Assembly (NCBI GenBank): GCA_001642005.1
Contig: LWCA01000539.1
Location: 1-23,990, forward strand
Source of the DNA: Intoshia linei
Lineage: Eukaryota > Orthonectida > Rhopaluridae
Length of the DNA stretch: 23,990 nt
Direction: 5' to 3'
Shown: positions 1 to 9,410 of the stretch, piece after piece
Position numbering within the stretch: the stretch's first letter is position 1
Layout: each line of letters begins with the position of its first letter
The notes under the pieces: generated by a model
Seen by the model: the letters and a program-made list of their open reading frames with translations, nothing else
What the model was told of the DNA's origin: nothing
Databases searched by the model: none
Translations under genes and position numbers: made by a program

Positions 1-321
1 ATTTTAATGACAATGCGGAAAACACCCACGTCTAAACATGGGAAATCACCATACAAAATGGTTTATGGCAGACCTATGAAAATACTTTTCAAAAACTATA
101 ATAAATTAAATTTTTACGATATTATTAAACAAGCGAAAGAAAAAAAATTAAAATATAATATAAGAACAAACAAAAAAAACTACGATAAATCGATACCAAA
201 AAAAATATATTACAACTTCCAAAATTATGAAAATAATCAACGAATCTTATCCAAAACCCAACTACCTTATCGAGCACGCAAGACACCCAAATATCTCAAA
301 GACTACAACACCGAAACCTAA
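1..321 (+). CDS. 3' end of a Ty3/Gypsy-type pol (integrase C-terminal region), partial
   Basis: The frame is open from the window edge to a TAA at 319-321. Near its start it has the 'GKSPYKMVYGRP' stretch, which matches the '(T/S)P(Y/F)-x-(L/M)-V-(Y/F)-GR' motif at the end of the integrase core in Gypsy-class retroelements. A basic Lys/Asn/Tyr-rich linker follows, then the tail 'RARKTPKYLKDY', typical of the post-integrase C-terminus. Reverse transcriptase, RNase H and the integrase DDE residues would lie upstream, outside the window. The stop codon directly abuts a polypurine tract and LTR, the normal order at the 3' end of such an element. Part of a mobile element, not a host gene. Whether the whole element is intact cannot be judged. 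Confidence 0.8.
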   Translation: MLMTMRKTPTSKHGKSPYKMVYGRPMKILFKNYNKLNFYDIIKQAKEKKLKYNIRTNKKNYDKSIPKKIYYNFQNYENNQRILSKTQLPYRARKTPKYLKDYNTET

Positions 322-330
322 CGGGGAAGG
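322..330 (+). promoter_or_regulatory. Polypurine tract of the LTR retroelement
   Basis: The purine run CGGGGAAGG lies between the pol stop codon and the TGT start of the LTR. This is the expected plus-strand primer position for reverse transcription. It is called by composition and position. Confidence 0.7.
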
Positions 331-601
331 TGTAATGTAACCACAACATTAATTTTATTTACATTCATTATCGTGTTAAATCACTTAAATTAAAATACAA
401 CTTTCACGTATAAACTCGTTCTACACTACTCAGAGTTATAAATCATATCCGATTACACAATATATGTCTTACTTGCATTTAACTCTGACTTTTTTGCCCA
501 ATCTGTCGTTTGCCGTAATTTCAATCATGAATAGTCTGACAAGTTAAAATAAATCTGTAGCAACACGAATAACAAGAATAGTTTATTTATACAAAATTAC
601 A
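331..601 (+). repeat. 3' LTR of the Gypsy-type element
   Basis: The segment starts TGTAAT directly after the polypurine tract and ends ATTACA, a perfect 6-bp terminal inverted repeat of the TG...CA type, giving a 271-bp LTR. A polyadenylation signal AATAAA is at 548-553. The 5' LTR is outside the window, so the two LTRs and the target-site duplication cannot be compared. The left boundary is firm; the right one rests on the short inverted repeat. Confidence 0.7.
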
Positions 602-1574
602 AATTTTGAAAATAGTATGAAACAGTTTGTTCCCACTTTTACAGTAAAGCCTGTTTATACAACGGGAAAAGTTATTTTTGCGAATCTGCCAATTCTTGTT
701 GACCCTTACATGAACCATGAGTATGAATTGCTTGTGTATATTGTAGGTATTAACTAATCGATGCAACTTTACCAACTTGCTTTTTGATACATTAACTTTA
801 AAGAATGCATCACTCTTTTTTTTATTGTCACAAGCCAAGTCATATTGAATGAAATGAGATAAATCGATATAATAGAAATATGAAGGAAGAAATTGATTTT
901 TTATGAACATTTCTACACCTTTAGGATACTCAAAATAAAAAGTAACTATACCTCGACCGTGAGTAATGTATAAATCTTTGATTTTAGGAGTTAAAAGTGT
1001 CAAAAGTTGTATTTTCTCACTCAATATATTTATGATATTTTGAGCAATGCTACGATTAGGAAATGGTTTTAAAGGTGATTTAAGGTTAATTTTCAAATGT
1101 TGTTTTACAATAATATTGTGAACTTCATGTAATTGAGTCTTTTTTATATTTTTAAATATTGAAAGTTTTGATGTATCATGAATAAACTAAAATACAATAA
1201 ATTTATATTTTTTTAATAGTAACTGTTTCTACTAAATTGTATGGATCTTTGGGTGGTAATTGTGGTGGTGAGTCTGAGTTCATTTCTAATATATATTAAA
1301 ATGTGTTTATACTTTATTTACCTATTTGTATTGGTAAGGTGTGTTCATTAATAAGAAATTTGCATACAGTTTTTATTTCATTGATGTTTTGGTAAAATTC
1401 TTTTTCGTTTAGGTCCAACCGTTGGAACCTTTTGTTAATGATTTGTTTCATTATTTTAATACATGAATCGTTTTTCCAAATATTATTTGATGGATGGACA
1501 CAATCTGAAGCGAGATATACGTTATTTAATAAATATCGCTTTCTAGCATAACGTATTTTTATAATTTCATTCAT
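587..1574 (-). CDS. Unrecognised three-exon protein (about 304 aa)
   Basis: Two adjacent open frames join through micro-introns. Exon 1 is 1574-1322, intron 1321-1286 (36 nt, GTAAAT...ATTAG); exon 2 is 1285-1224, intron 1223-1187 (37 nt, GTTACT...TTTTAG); exon 3 is 1186-587. Exon lengths total 915 nt, an exact multiple of three. An in-frame TAA precedes the ATG at 1574. Exon 2 encodes a Pro-rich segment (SPPQLPPKDPYN); the rest is a basic, Ile/Leu/Lys-rich, apparently globular protein with no signal peptide or clear membrane segment. I recognise no domain. The last four codons and the stop lie inside the LTR, so the original C-terminus may have been lost to the insertion. A strong donor-like GTAAGG at 709-704 could instead mark another intron, in which case the sequence after 'MVH' is not coding. 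Confidence 0.6.
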
Positions 1575-2040
1575 TTAATTTCAGAACCTAGACGTTGAAT
1601 TCACAAAAAAATTAGCCAAGTTTGTTTTTCGTTGTTTGCTACTGATTTACAACAAATTTTGTACGCTTTAACGGTACTCATCCGAGTAATGATACCAATC
1701 ATAACTTAATATCAGAAATCAGTCAAACCGTAACATAATAATAAAAACCAAATTCCTATTAATTTCACCATGTTTATACAAATCAACGGATTACTTAATT
1801 GCACTCTAATGTGAATACCAAATACTAATAGCTGTTTTGATACTTCCATTATTGATTTCGTTTTATTCTGGTTTCGTTTAATTTATAAAACGTTTAATGA
1901 GAATCAACCTGGGACACTTTTAAATAAATGATTTGCAATAAAAAGTACTAATAGCACATATTTTACTCTATTTATCCATTGAAGCAGTTTAGTAAAAATT
2001 TATTTGTTTGAATAGTTATTTTAATTTTATTACTGTTTAC
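1575..2040. other. Spacer without recognisable gene
   Basis: AT-rich sequence with no supported coding exon or clear transposon terminus. It contains the divergent upstream regions of the gene at 1574 (-) and the EF-hand gene (+), so promoters for both may lie here. No motif stands out. Confidence 0.5.
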
Positions 2041-2162
2041 ACTAAGTGCTGCATATTACAGATTTCATAATGGTAATTATTATAAAAATTGATTTATGAT
2101 TATGAATAGGACCAGAAAGTAACAAGTAATATTAAAATAGTGTCTTGAATAAAATTTTTAAG

Positions 2163-2657
2163 CAATCAAAGAAGCTTTTGGGTTATACGATAAAGGTAAT
2201 TACGGAAAGATAAAAACAGAATTACTTGGTCCTTGTTTAAGAACTGCTGGTATAAAATGTTCAACAGGGGAAGTCGTTGACTATATTTCTAGAAACGACA
2301 CAACCAGTAAGGTGTTTGAAACTATATTTTTTTATACCAAATAGAATCAGGCTTCATCACATTCTCACAATTTTCTGAAATAGCAATTCCAATAATATCT
2401 GAGGGTATAACAAACGAATCTGTACTCGAAGCGTTTCAACTTTTCGATGTTAAAAACACTGGAGCAATATCTAAATTTGAATTAAAACATATTATGACAA
2501 ATTTGGGTGATAAATTATCGGAAGATGATGTTCATGAAATGTTGCAGCCCTTTGATACGAATATAAATTATAGAGGTAATAGTTGTGTAACATACAGTGT
2601 TGTTCAATAGATTATAATAATTGCTTTTTACATATTCTGTGGTTACTAATTCACTAA
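2163..2657 (+). CDS. EF-hand protein, calmodulin/troponin C-like (5' end unresolved)
   Basis: Three exons keep frame: 2163-2306, intron 2307-2344 (38 nt, GTAAGG...AATAG); 2345-2575, intron 2576-2610 (35 nt, GTAATA...AATAG); 2611-2657 with TAA. The protein has the 'AIKEAFGLYDKGNYGKIKT' helix-loop-helix, a half-hand 'SGFITFSQF', then 'AFQLFDVKNTGAISKFEL', and a weak fourth hand near 'FDTNINY'. The layout is that of calmodulin, troponin C or myosin light chain, but several loops lack key acidic residues, so calcium binding is probably weak or limited to some hands. A TAA in frame just upstream of 2163 shows the exon starts there. A candidate upstream exon ending at 2072 (donor GTAATT) adds 'YYRFHN' in the right phase but its start is not found. 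If the last intron is not removed, the frame ends at a TAG at 2608-2610 instead. Confidence 0.7.
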
Positions 2658-3057
2658 TGAGTAGATGAAATTAAATAAAATTTTGAAAATAAGTTATACA
2701 CATATTTAACTTAATTTATCACTCTTAAAGTGTATTTTCATATTAAATACTGATAGACCCTCTTTATATCTTAATCAATATAACATAGTATTCATTTTGA
2801 ACAGAACCACTGTATCTACTTCTGTAAAGATACGCTATCATTAAATTATATTGTTGTCTCGTCGGTGAAATGGTAACTCAATATTTTTTATATATTTTTA
2901 AGTCACAAAATAATGTTGAACTAAAGGAGTGAAATTTTTTACATCGCCCTTATTTATAAGTTCAAATCATTTTACCATCTATGGACTGAATCAAAGATGT
3001 ATCAAATAACACTGTACATGAAAATGTAGGAAGTTATGATATTTCTAATAAATTAAT
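2658..3057. other. Spacer without recognisable gene
   Basis: AT-rich sequence between the EF-hand gene and the Rab relic, which point toward each other. No exon, tRNA or transposon end could be supported. Confidence 0.45.
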
Positions 3058-3690
3058 TTAATTATTTAGATCTGATATCCACTCTGTCAAAACAAAGATA
3101 TTAAAAATTATTTATAAACATTTATCAACAATTGAATTTATTTTCTAATATGGCACTTTCCATGTTGAGGGCTAATTGATTAGAGCTTTTATTTTTATAT
3201 TTTTCTAAATAACGTGCATATTATTTTTATATTACTAAAATATACAAGGACAAGATTTCAAACGTTTTTCGATTCGTTATGTCAAAAATAAGTAATAATC
3301 CTTATCAATACTAAATAAAATAATTTATCATCTTCGTTACCTTAAACCTGTCTATAATAAGATCTAGTAATGTTTCTGAACCTTTTTTGACCTGGTGTAT
3401 CCCATATCTTAAACTGCATTTAAATTATAAAAAAACCTGTAATTTCAATTTGGCATAATCGAGGTTAACGTATCTGTTCTAAAAAATATATAAAAACCCT
3501 CTAATTTAAAATACCGTAAACGAAACACCAACAGAACCTTGAAAATTCTCAATAAACACATTTTTGTCATCTATTGACAATCGATGTTTTACCTACACCG
3601 CTTTCACCAATAATAATTACCTAACAAGTCAAATAATACTGCATAATATAAACGAACCTTAAAAATTTCATCCACTTGAAAATCTTGCAT
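3058..3690 (-). pseudogene. Rab-family small GTPase, degenerate
   Basis: Rab landmarks occur in order across micro-exons. Exon 1 3690-3658 leads into 3620-3515 with 'KVIIIGESGVGKTSIVNR' (P-loop/G1) and 'GSVGVSFT' (switch I/G2). Exon 3478-3437 follows, then 3413-3341 with 'KIWDTPGQKRFRNITRSYY' (G3/switch II; usual WDTAGQ is WDTPGQ), then 3300-3246 with 'LLLIFDITNRKTFE', and possibly 'EWISDLNN' near 3082-3058. Introns are 37, 36, 23 and 40 nt. Two lesions are visible. Exon 2 is 106 nt although both its edges are phase 0, and the frame changes just after the P-loop. A TAA at 3344-3342 stands where Rabs have Gln (YYRG-x-Q-G). No NKxD (G4) or C-terminal prenylation cysteines are found. This Rab copy is most likely non-functional. 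Confidence 0.75.
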
Positions 3691-3804
3691 ATTAAAAAAA
3701 AATTTTGTTGGGGAATCTTAGATATTATCAAAAATTAAATTAATAGATTATAATTTAACTATGCATAGATAAAACAATGATTATATATCACCTTTACATA
3801 AACA

Positions 3805-3810
3805 TTTATT
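3805..3810 (-). terminator. Polyadenylation signal of DRG2
   Basis: AATAAA on the minus strand, about 12 nt after the DRG2 stop codon. The very short 3' UTR fits the compact gene style here. Confidence 0.5.
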
Positions 3811-3821
3811 TTATATATAAA

Positions 3822-4892
3822 TTAGTTTAGAACAATTTGTACAACATCTTGGTTGGCCAAAACATGTTTTATTCCAACACGTTGACCCATAAATTTGACG
3901 GAACGACCCCAAACAAGAGCAAATCGGAATCGTTTTGCAAATGTCCTATGAATACAGCCACAAAGAGTTTGTAGTGTTGCTCCGGATCTGGCTATTATTC
4001 CCTCTTCCAAATTTGGCTTCTCACCTTGTTTTCGTGTATAAATGATAATCAACCCTAATTGTCTCCATAAACGATAAAGGAAGTAGTCGATGTTTAACTT
4101 CAAATTACAGCTCAATACAACGTTGTTGCATTGCTTGGCGTAATGATCTAAGTGTTCTATAGAAAGTTGATCGATTTTGTTATAAACATATAAACATGGA
4201 ATATAAACGCAATTATTTTGCAATACATCCACAAATTCTTGAATTCCGTAGTCTTTATTAAAAATAACTTCTGCGTTATATATTTTAGATTCATGTAGAA
4301 TGTTAATAACTTGTGTTTTTGTAATTTTTGTAAGAGGAACCAAAGAACTAACCTTTACGCCGGCAGTAATAGAGGACTTTAAAGGTGTGTATGAAATATT
4401 AGGTTTTTCTTGGTTAAGACGAATACCCATTGTTTCTAATTCATTTTCAATTATATTTTTATGTTTAAGTGCTTTTGTAGCATCCAGCATTATGACTATG
4501 AGATCAGCAGTTCTTGCTACTGATATTACTTGCTTTCCACGACCTTTCCCTGTTGCAGCACCCTCTATGATTCCTGGTAAGTCAAGTAATTGAATGCGTG
4601 CTTGTCGGTATTCTATGATACCCGGTATACAGGTCAAGGTAGTAAATTCATATGATGCTGCTCGTGATTCGGCATTTGTTAATATGTTCATTAAAGTCGA
4701 TTTTCCAACTGAAGGAAACCCTATTAGTGCAACTCGAGCGTCGCCACTTCGTGCAACATCAAATCCATCTCCTTTAGAGCTAGCATTCGCTTCTTTGGTG
4801 TTTATTTCTAACTGGGCTTTATATCTAGATAATTTGGCTCTCAATAAGCCACGATGGTATTCTGTGGCTTTATTTTTTTGCATTCGGCGCAT
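3822..4892 (-). CDS. DRG2: Developmentally regulated GTP-binding protein 2 (DRG2)
   Basis: A 356-residue OBG/HflX-superfamily GTPase, far closer to DRG2 than DRG1 throughout (for example 'QKNKATEYH', 'SYEFTTLTCIPG', 'QLLDLPGIIEGAA', 'VYNKIDQ'). G1 GFPSVGKST is at residues 58-66, G3 DLPG at 104-107, G4 NKID at 238-241, and a C-terminal TGS domain at about 281-356 ends 'DVVQIV'. DRG2 is a cytosolic GTPase associated with ribosomes and translation and is stabilised by its RWD-domain partner DFRP2. The body is one uninterrupted exon. About 16 N-terminal residues of the family are missing: the ATG at 4892 is preceded by 'TTTAG|AA', a good acceptor, so translation probably starts in an unlocated upstream exon and the call at 4892 is a minimum. 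No lesion is seen. Confidence 0.95.
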   Translation of the reverse strand: MRRMQKNKATEYHRGLLRAKLSRYKAQLEINTKEANASSKGDGFDVARSGDARVALIGFPSVGKSTLMNILTNAESRAASYEFTTLTCIPGIIEYRQARIQLLDLPGIIEGAATGKGRGKQVISVARTADLIVIMLDATKALKHKNIIENELETMGIRLNQEKPNISYTPLKSSITAGVKVSSLVPLTKITKTQVINILHESKIYNAEVIFNKDYGIQEFVDVLQNNCVYIPCLYVYNKIDQLSIEHLDHYAKQCNNVVLSCNLKLNIDYFLYRLWRQLGLIIIYTRKQGEKPNLEEGIIARSGATLQTLCGCIHRTFAKRFRFALVWGRSVKFMGQRVGIKHVLANQDVVQIVLN

Positions 4893-5358
4893 TTCTAAAT
4901 GTTACTTATATTTAGTGTAGACTAGTAAATAAAATTAAAATGTTAGAAATGAATTATACACATCACTCACTTCGAGTAGTTTTATAAAATAAATTAATAA
5001 AAGAACCCTAAATGAGAGATTCGAATGGGGCAGAGGTAAACCAACAACGCTCGATGTACCTAAACAATTTTTAATTAACGATACGTAATGTCACACAACC
5101 ACGCTTACAGTTTAAATTACACCAACAAAATTGTGATGCTATATATTTTGTAATGCTTAATGTGGAAGGGTATGCTCTCTTTTCCAATAATTTCGTCGAG
5201 ACACCGAAGAGGGCATCGGTACGTTAAGTTCATCTCTAGAATGGGGTAATAAAAAATTTGAAGTGCGTTACAAAAAAATCACTGCTCGAATACGCTATCT
5301 AATATTAATTGATACATCTCGACAATATGGAAAAAAAATTCTTATTTGATAACTATAC
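4893..5358. other. Spacer upstream of DRG2
   Basis: Should hold the DRG2 promoter and probably its first coding exon, which I could not locate. The only structured element seen is the hairpin at 5172-5216. Confidence 0.4.
5172..5216. repeat. Hairpin with 10-bp stem
   Basis: ATGCTCTCTT at 5172-5181 pairs with AAGAGGGCAT at 5207-5216 (nine Watson-Crick pairs and one G-U pair as RNA) around a 25-nt loop. GC content is above the local background. It does not match tRNA, 5S or major snRNA landmarks that I know. Its role is unknown. Confidence 0.4.
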
Positions 5359-5919
5359 CAGGGCCGGCAAAGTTATCTACACGGACCCCTAGGTGTCCAT
5401 GATAAACATTTGGGGTCTACGCAAAATTTTAAAATAATTAGACATTTTTAGCACATAAAGTCGTTTTTGGTAACTAACATCTGAATCTGGATAATGAAAA
5501 TTTATTTGTTCAATGTTCATCAAAATTAGTCAGGTATTCCAATTTTATAAAAAGACGCGACAATATGAATTTAAAATTATATGCATTAATTTTATTTTAC
5601 AAATTTTTTATAACATTTAACTATGAAAATAAAGTTTAATTTAACTTTTTTGGGAAAAATTTCGATGTTGAGTGGCCGGGTCCAAACTCAACCAATTTGA
5701 ATAATTTTTTCAGGAAAGTGATCACCCTAATATATGATACAGTATAATGCAAAATAAAATTTAGTATAGGTACAATAAAATTTTTTATTTCAATAAGAAA
5801 AATATAATTTAAAATAATCACTAAATTATTTCAAGAAAACTGATTTAATTGCTAATATCAGCATGAAATTTATAGCGATCTGTGATCCCAAAAATGTTCT
5901 ATAAGAATAGACTAATATT

Positions 5920-6040
5920 ATTCTTATTTGTCTGTCGTATAAAATAAGATATTTTTCAATGTTATCTAATAAAAATTTCTTTGCTTTGTCAGAAGTTTAT
6001 TCACTAAACTGAAACTTCTTTCACAGTAATTGAAGTTGAC
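5920..6040 (-). pseudogene. hAT transposase C-terminal dimerisation fragment
   Basis: The minus strand reads 'NYCERSFSLVNKLLTKQR' and then, after a one-base frame change, 'LLDNIEKYLILYDRQIR'. This is the hAT C-terminal signature (ERSFS...N-x-LLTK-x-R...LL-x-N-x-E-x-YL-x-LY). The frameshift shows it is dead. The N-terminal zinc finger and the catalytic core were not recovered. Confidence 0.65.
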
Positions 6041-6649
6041 GGAGAATTCCATAGAAAATAATATAATGAGGGAGGTTTTTATTGATCAATATCTAACACA
6101 ATTTTGGTTATGTCGTTGTTATTTAAATCTTTGAAATTTTAAATTTTTAAATAATCTTTTAAATTTAAATCTTAGAGAAATGTATATTATGAATTATGTT
6201 AAACCCCTTTGTGACTGTAAAATTTGACTCTTGCGTCAAATCTATCACATTGATTCAATATTTGTATCAACATAATTGAATTCATTCTTGATGTAAGGCT
6301 GGATTTGACACTGCTTCATTTAATTATTGATTATTAGGTTTGTTCAATGAAATGTCGGCTGATAAAAAGGCCTCCAAGACTGGTACTGCAAAAATCATTA
6401 GACAAATTTACTTAAGTGCAAATATGAACAGTATTCATTTTAGATTTATGCTTAACGAAATTTAAGTTATTGAATTCTTCACGCATTATAAATTCAGCTG
6501 GCTCATAATATGGCTTATAAACTCAGAGATTTTTAGCTGATTATGGAATGCTAATAATAACATAAATTGTATATATTTGAACAATTATTTGTAGAATCGC
6601 ACGTGAATTATAACATCTTTAATACATATATATCTTTAATCATGTATAG

Positions 6650-7040
6650 CAGGGATGTCCAACATTTTTTTGATGCGATCGACTAATACATTGATTAGAA
6701 AAATGTAGCGGATCGGAACCTATTTCATCAAAATCGCCTTATGGAATCATATAAAAAATGTATAACTAAATATTTTCAGTGTGATCGTAGAAAACATACA
6801 AATTAAAATTCGGAATAATTTCAAGCACTTTCGCTGTATATTTGAAAATAATTGGCAAAATCTAGTTTAAGAAATATGGACTAATTTATTTATTGGGTAA
6901 CGATTTAAACAAGTTACATCGCATTTATTCAAATGTGTAAAAATTTTAACAATATTAAAATAGAGATCATTTTAATAATCAATATTATTTTCGGCGATCG
7001 ACGAGAAAATTGTCTGAGATCGACAGGTTGGACGACCCTG
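6650..7040. mobile_element. hAT MITE with terminal inverted repeats and 8-bp TSD
   Basis: Starts CAGGGATGTCCAAC and ends GTTGGACGACCCTG, a 14-bp inverted repeat with two mismatches, in the CAGGG...CCCTG form of hAT elements. Flanks are ATGTATAG (6642-6649) and ATGTATAT (7041-7048), a 7/8 target-site duplication. At 391 bp with no coding capacity it is a non-autonomous element, probably mobilised by a hAT transposase. It is nested inside the older 5359-7208 element. Confidence 0.85.
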
Positions 7041-7208
7041 ATGTATATATAGGGTTGGTATATATACATCATTGTATACCGATATTGAAAATTTCAAAAA
7101 ATAATTTAATTAACATTTAAAATCAAATTGTAATGAGCCAATTAATATACATAATGATTGTAATTTCATGCTGATTAATATATCAAAAATTAACCTTTGG
7201 CCGCCCTA

Positions 7209-7714
7209 GTCATAAATATTTAACATAAATTAACATAAAGGTTATACGATTTTAAAATTATATACAGCGTAAAAATACACCCTGTATCAGACAAGCTGGT
7301 ACCTTGTGACTCAAAAGTCATGTTTCGTATTGATATATTTTAGTATTGGTTATTTTAACATAAATAACATCCTAACACCTTAATAGTCATAAATATCATT
7401 TTAAAAATATATTGTAAACTATTAACAAGTAGAGGTATAATAAATTACCTAATTCGATATCGGAAATTTTATCAGCTATTCCCATATTGATGATTTAGAA
7501 TAAATTTTATATAAAATAAACTATTTCTATTAAAAAATCTTTATTGGTACGAATTATCGTTCGTCTTTGAAAATAGATGTATTTGTACTGAATTATATTG
7601 ATTATTAATTATATGCAATGAAATGACCTGCAAATATAGATTAAGTGGAATGAAAATCAAAATATTTTCATTGTTTTAATGCAGTCGTTCCCGGTTCAAA
7701 TAGTGTACGAACCA
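7209..7714. other. Spacer; possible hAT-type terminus near 7681
   Basis: No gene is seen. GCAGTCGTTCCCGGTTCAAA at 7680-7699 resembles the CAGTGGTTCCC start of some hAT elements but has no partner end. ACACCCTGTATC at 7278-7289 resembles another common transposon terminal sequence. Confidence 0.3.
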
Positions 7715-8100
7715 CCATTTCAAAATATTTATTATTTGGACCCCAAGGAAAACATCAAATATAAAACATTGATGAAAAATTAAAGGTTTTCATCGTGGGA
7801 TTTATTAAAATTGTGCTTTTCAAAAAAATATTGGAAAAAGGATTTTTATTGAGGATTGGTAAAATTTTATTTTTTATTTTGGGTTTTGGATTAAAAAATT
7901 GTTGCTCATAAAATTTAGTAGAATCGGATTTTTCCTAATAATATTGGAAAGAGGATATTTCCATTAAACGTTGGTAATATTGGAGTTTTATTTTGTGGCT
8001 TGATTAAGTGGATTTTTTTCATAAGGTTTATAAAATTAGATTTTTTAAAAAAATATCGGTAAAAGACAATTTTTCTTACGACTTGTAATGGTATTTTTTA
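7715..8100. repeat. Degenerate tandem repeat, period 112-113 bp
   Basis: The anchor ATATTGGAAAR recurs at 7828 and 7941 and, as ATATCGGTAAA, at 8053, giving periods of 113 and 112 bp. Each anchor is followed by a TTTTATT-rich segment and preceded by an AAAATT-TAG-rich one. At least 2.5 copies are clear and a more diverged first unit probably begins near 7715. Confidence 0.65.
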
Positions 8101-9150
8101 TTAACTTTTATTGATGGTGGAATAAATGGTATTTTTGAAATAATAATCTAGCGGTCGTCTAGGTTTTGGAATAATCAACATCTGGAAATTCTGAAAATAA
8201 ATAATAAAAATTGAAAATATTGATTTTACAATTTCAAAAAAAATGTAAATTGAACAGCTACACATTTCCAATAAAGAAATATGACTGTCGCGAATCATTG
8301 AATTTATTGATTTAGTCATTAAAATTACTTCTTCCAATTCAACAACATTTTTCCAATTTTTTCTAAAATTTATATAGTGAACATTTTATAAATTTACGTT
8401 AATAATGATACAGCTACAATATTGAATGTTTGGATTGTTAATGAAATACAATCATTGTTTTTGAAGTCTTGTTTTGGCATATTTTTTATAATGTTTTGTA
8501 GAATTGTCCAGATTATATAGTCATTGAGGTCTCTAATTTTAATTATAACTAATCATTTATAACATAAATAAAACTACTTCCTTTTCTCGATTATAAGCAG
8601 ACCACTGAAATACAAATTTTCAGTGAAATTTTTAACTAAATAAAATTTGAATATAAGCAGTTTCTACTTGTACCATAAAAAAAACTTTAAACAAAAGATA
8701 GACAACAACAATTTATTTTTAAAAATTAACTTCCTTCATACAATAGAACGTCTAATTTAGAAGTTTTGCTTTAACCATATACAATATGTTGTTTATGCAA
8801 TTCGTTGAAAGTAATCTGAATTTCAAATTTTTTAGAACCAACAAAAAATTCATTAAGATAAGGTGATACGGACGTGTTTTTAATATTTTCAATGTACTCA
8901 TTATCAATGATGTATTTAAGTATTTAAAAATCTTTATTTAGTATTAGTTATTTCTTTATTAAGAATCAACATAAATAATAATTAAACCAAAAATAATACT
9001 ACATTGTTATTAATTTAAGAGAATATTCTTAAACCCAACCATTTTTACAAACCCCTAAGGAAAAATCCAAATTGAGAACAAATAGAATGTAATTATGGCA
9101 ATAGTAGAGTATTGTAATATATTTTACAAAAACATTTTTTGTCAGTTTCA

Positions 9151-9310
9151 ATTTATACAGAACATTCAATTTAAATATTGACAGTATATTTAAAGTACGG
9201 ACAAAATAATTTTTTTTACTGACCTTCCAATTTAAATTCTGACAATCCATTATATCAACTGAAAATTCGATATTTATATTGACAAACCATCTAAAATACT
9301 GACAATTTAC
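9151..9310 (+). repeat. 20-bp tandem minisatellite, about 8 units
   Basis: Cut into 20-mers from 9151, successive units share a core near their centre: ACAGAACA, ATTGACAG, ACGGACAA, ACTGACCT, TCTGACAA, ACTGAAAA, ATTGACAA, ACTGACAA. The approximate consensus is TTWAAATACTGACAAWCCAT. A further TACTGACG occurs 3 bp out of phase at 9320-9327. The units directly adjoin with no spacers. Confidence 0.75.
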
Positions 9311-9410
9311 GGATTAAAATACTGACGCGATAAATACAAGCCTTTTTTACATTTTTCAAGGTCTGCTTAAAAGTCTACTTGTTTTTGATTATAAGCATTT
9401 TTCCTTCTAC

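Larger units (their letters stand above)
5359..7208. mobile_element. Decayed hAT-like DNA transposon (about 1.85 kb)
   Basis: The left end CAGGGCCGGCAAAG-TTA (from 5359) and the reverse complement of the right end, TAGGGCGGCCAAAGGTTA (to 7208), form an imperfect terminal inverted repeat of roughly 15 matches in 19. The interior holds a hAT transposase C-terminal relic on the minus strand (5920-6040) and a nested MITE (6650-7040). No convincing 8-bp target-site duplication was found, so the ends are tentative. Its left subterminal sequence (GGGGTCTACG, then CATAAAGTCGTTTTT) resembles that of the hAT element at 16827. Confidence 0.5.

Noticed and set aside
2576-2597. Alternative 22-nt intron (GTAATA...TACAG) in the EF-hand gene
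   Set aside because: The 35-nt alternative ending at 2610 matches the size class of the other introns and gives a sensible end to the fourth EF-hand.
2855-2985. tRNA-like sequence with an A-box-like 'GGTGAAATGGT' and B-box-like 'GTTCAAATC'
   Set aside because: The boxes are too far apart for an intronless tRNA, the T and acceptor stems do not pair, and no anticodon arm can be drawn.
4300-4920. Two plus-strand ORFs of 97 and 108 codons
   Set aside because: They are antisense to the strongly conserved DRG2 exon and have no family resemblance.
5020-5090. T-arm-like ATTCGAATC on the minus strand
   Set aside because: No T-stem pairing and no cloverleaf could be built.
5636-5821. Minus-strand 61-codon ORF
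   Set aside because: Low-complexity hydrophobic reading of AT-rich transposon sequence, unrelated to the transposase frame next to it.
9151-9310. CRISPR-like array
   Set aside because: The 20-bp units abut directly with no spacers, and the DNA is eukaryotic.
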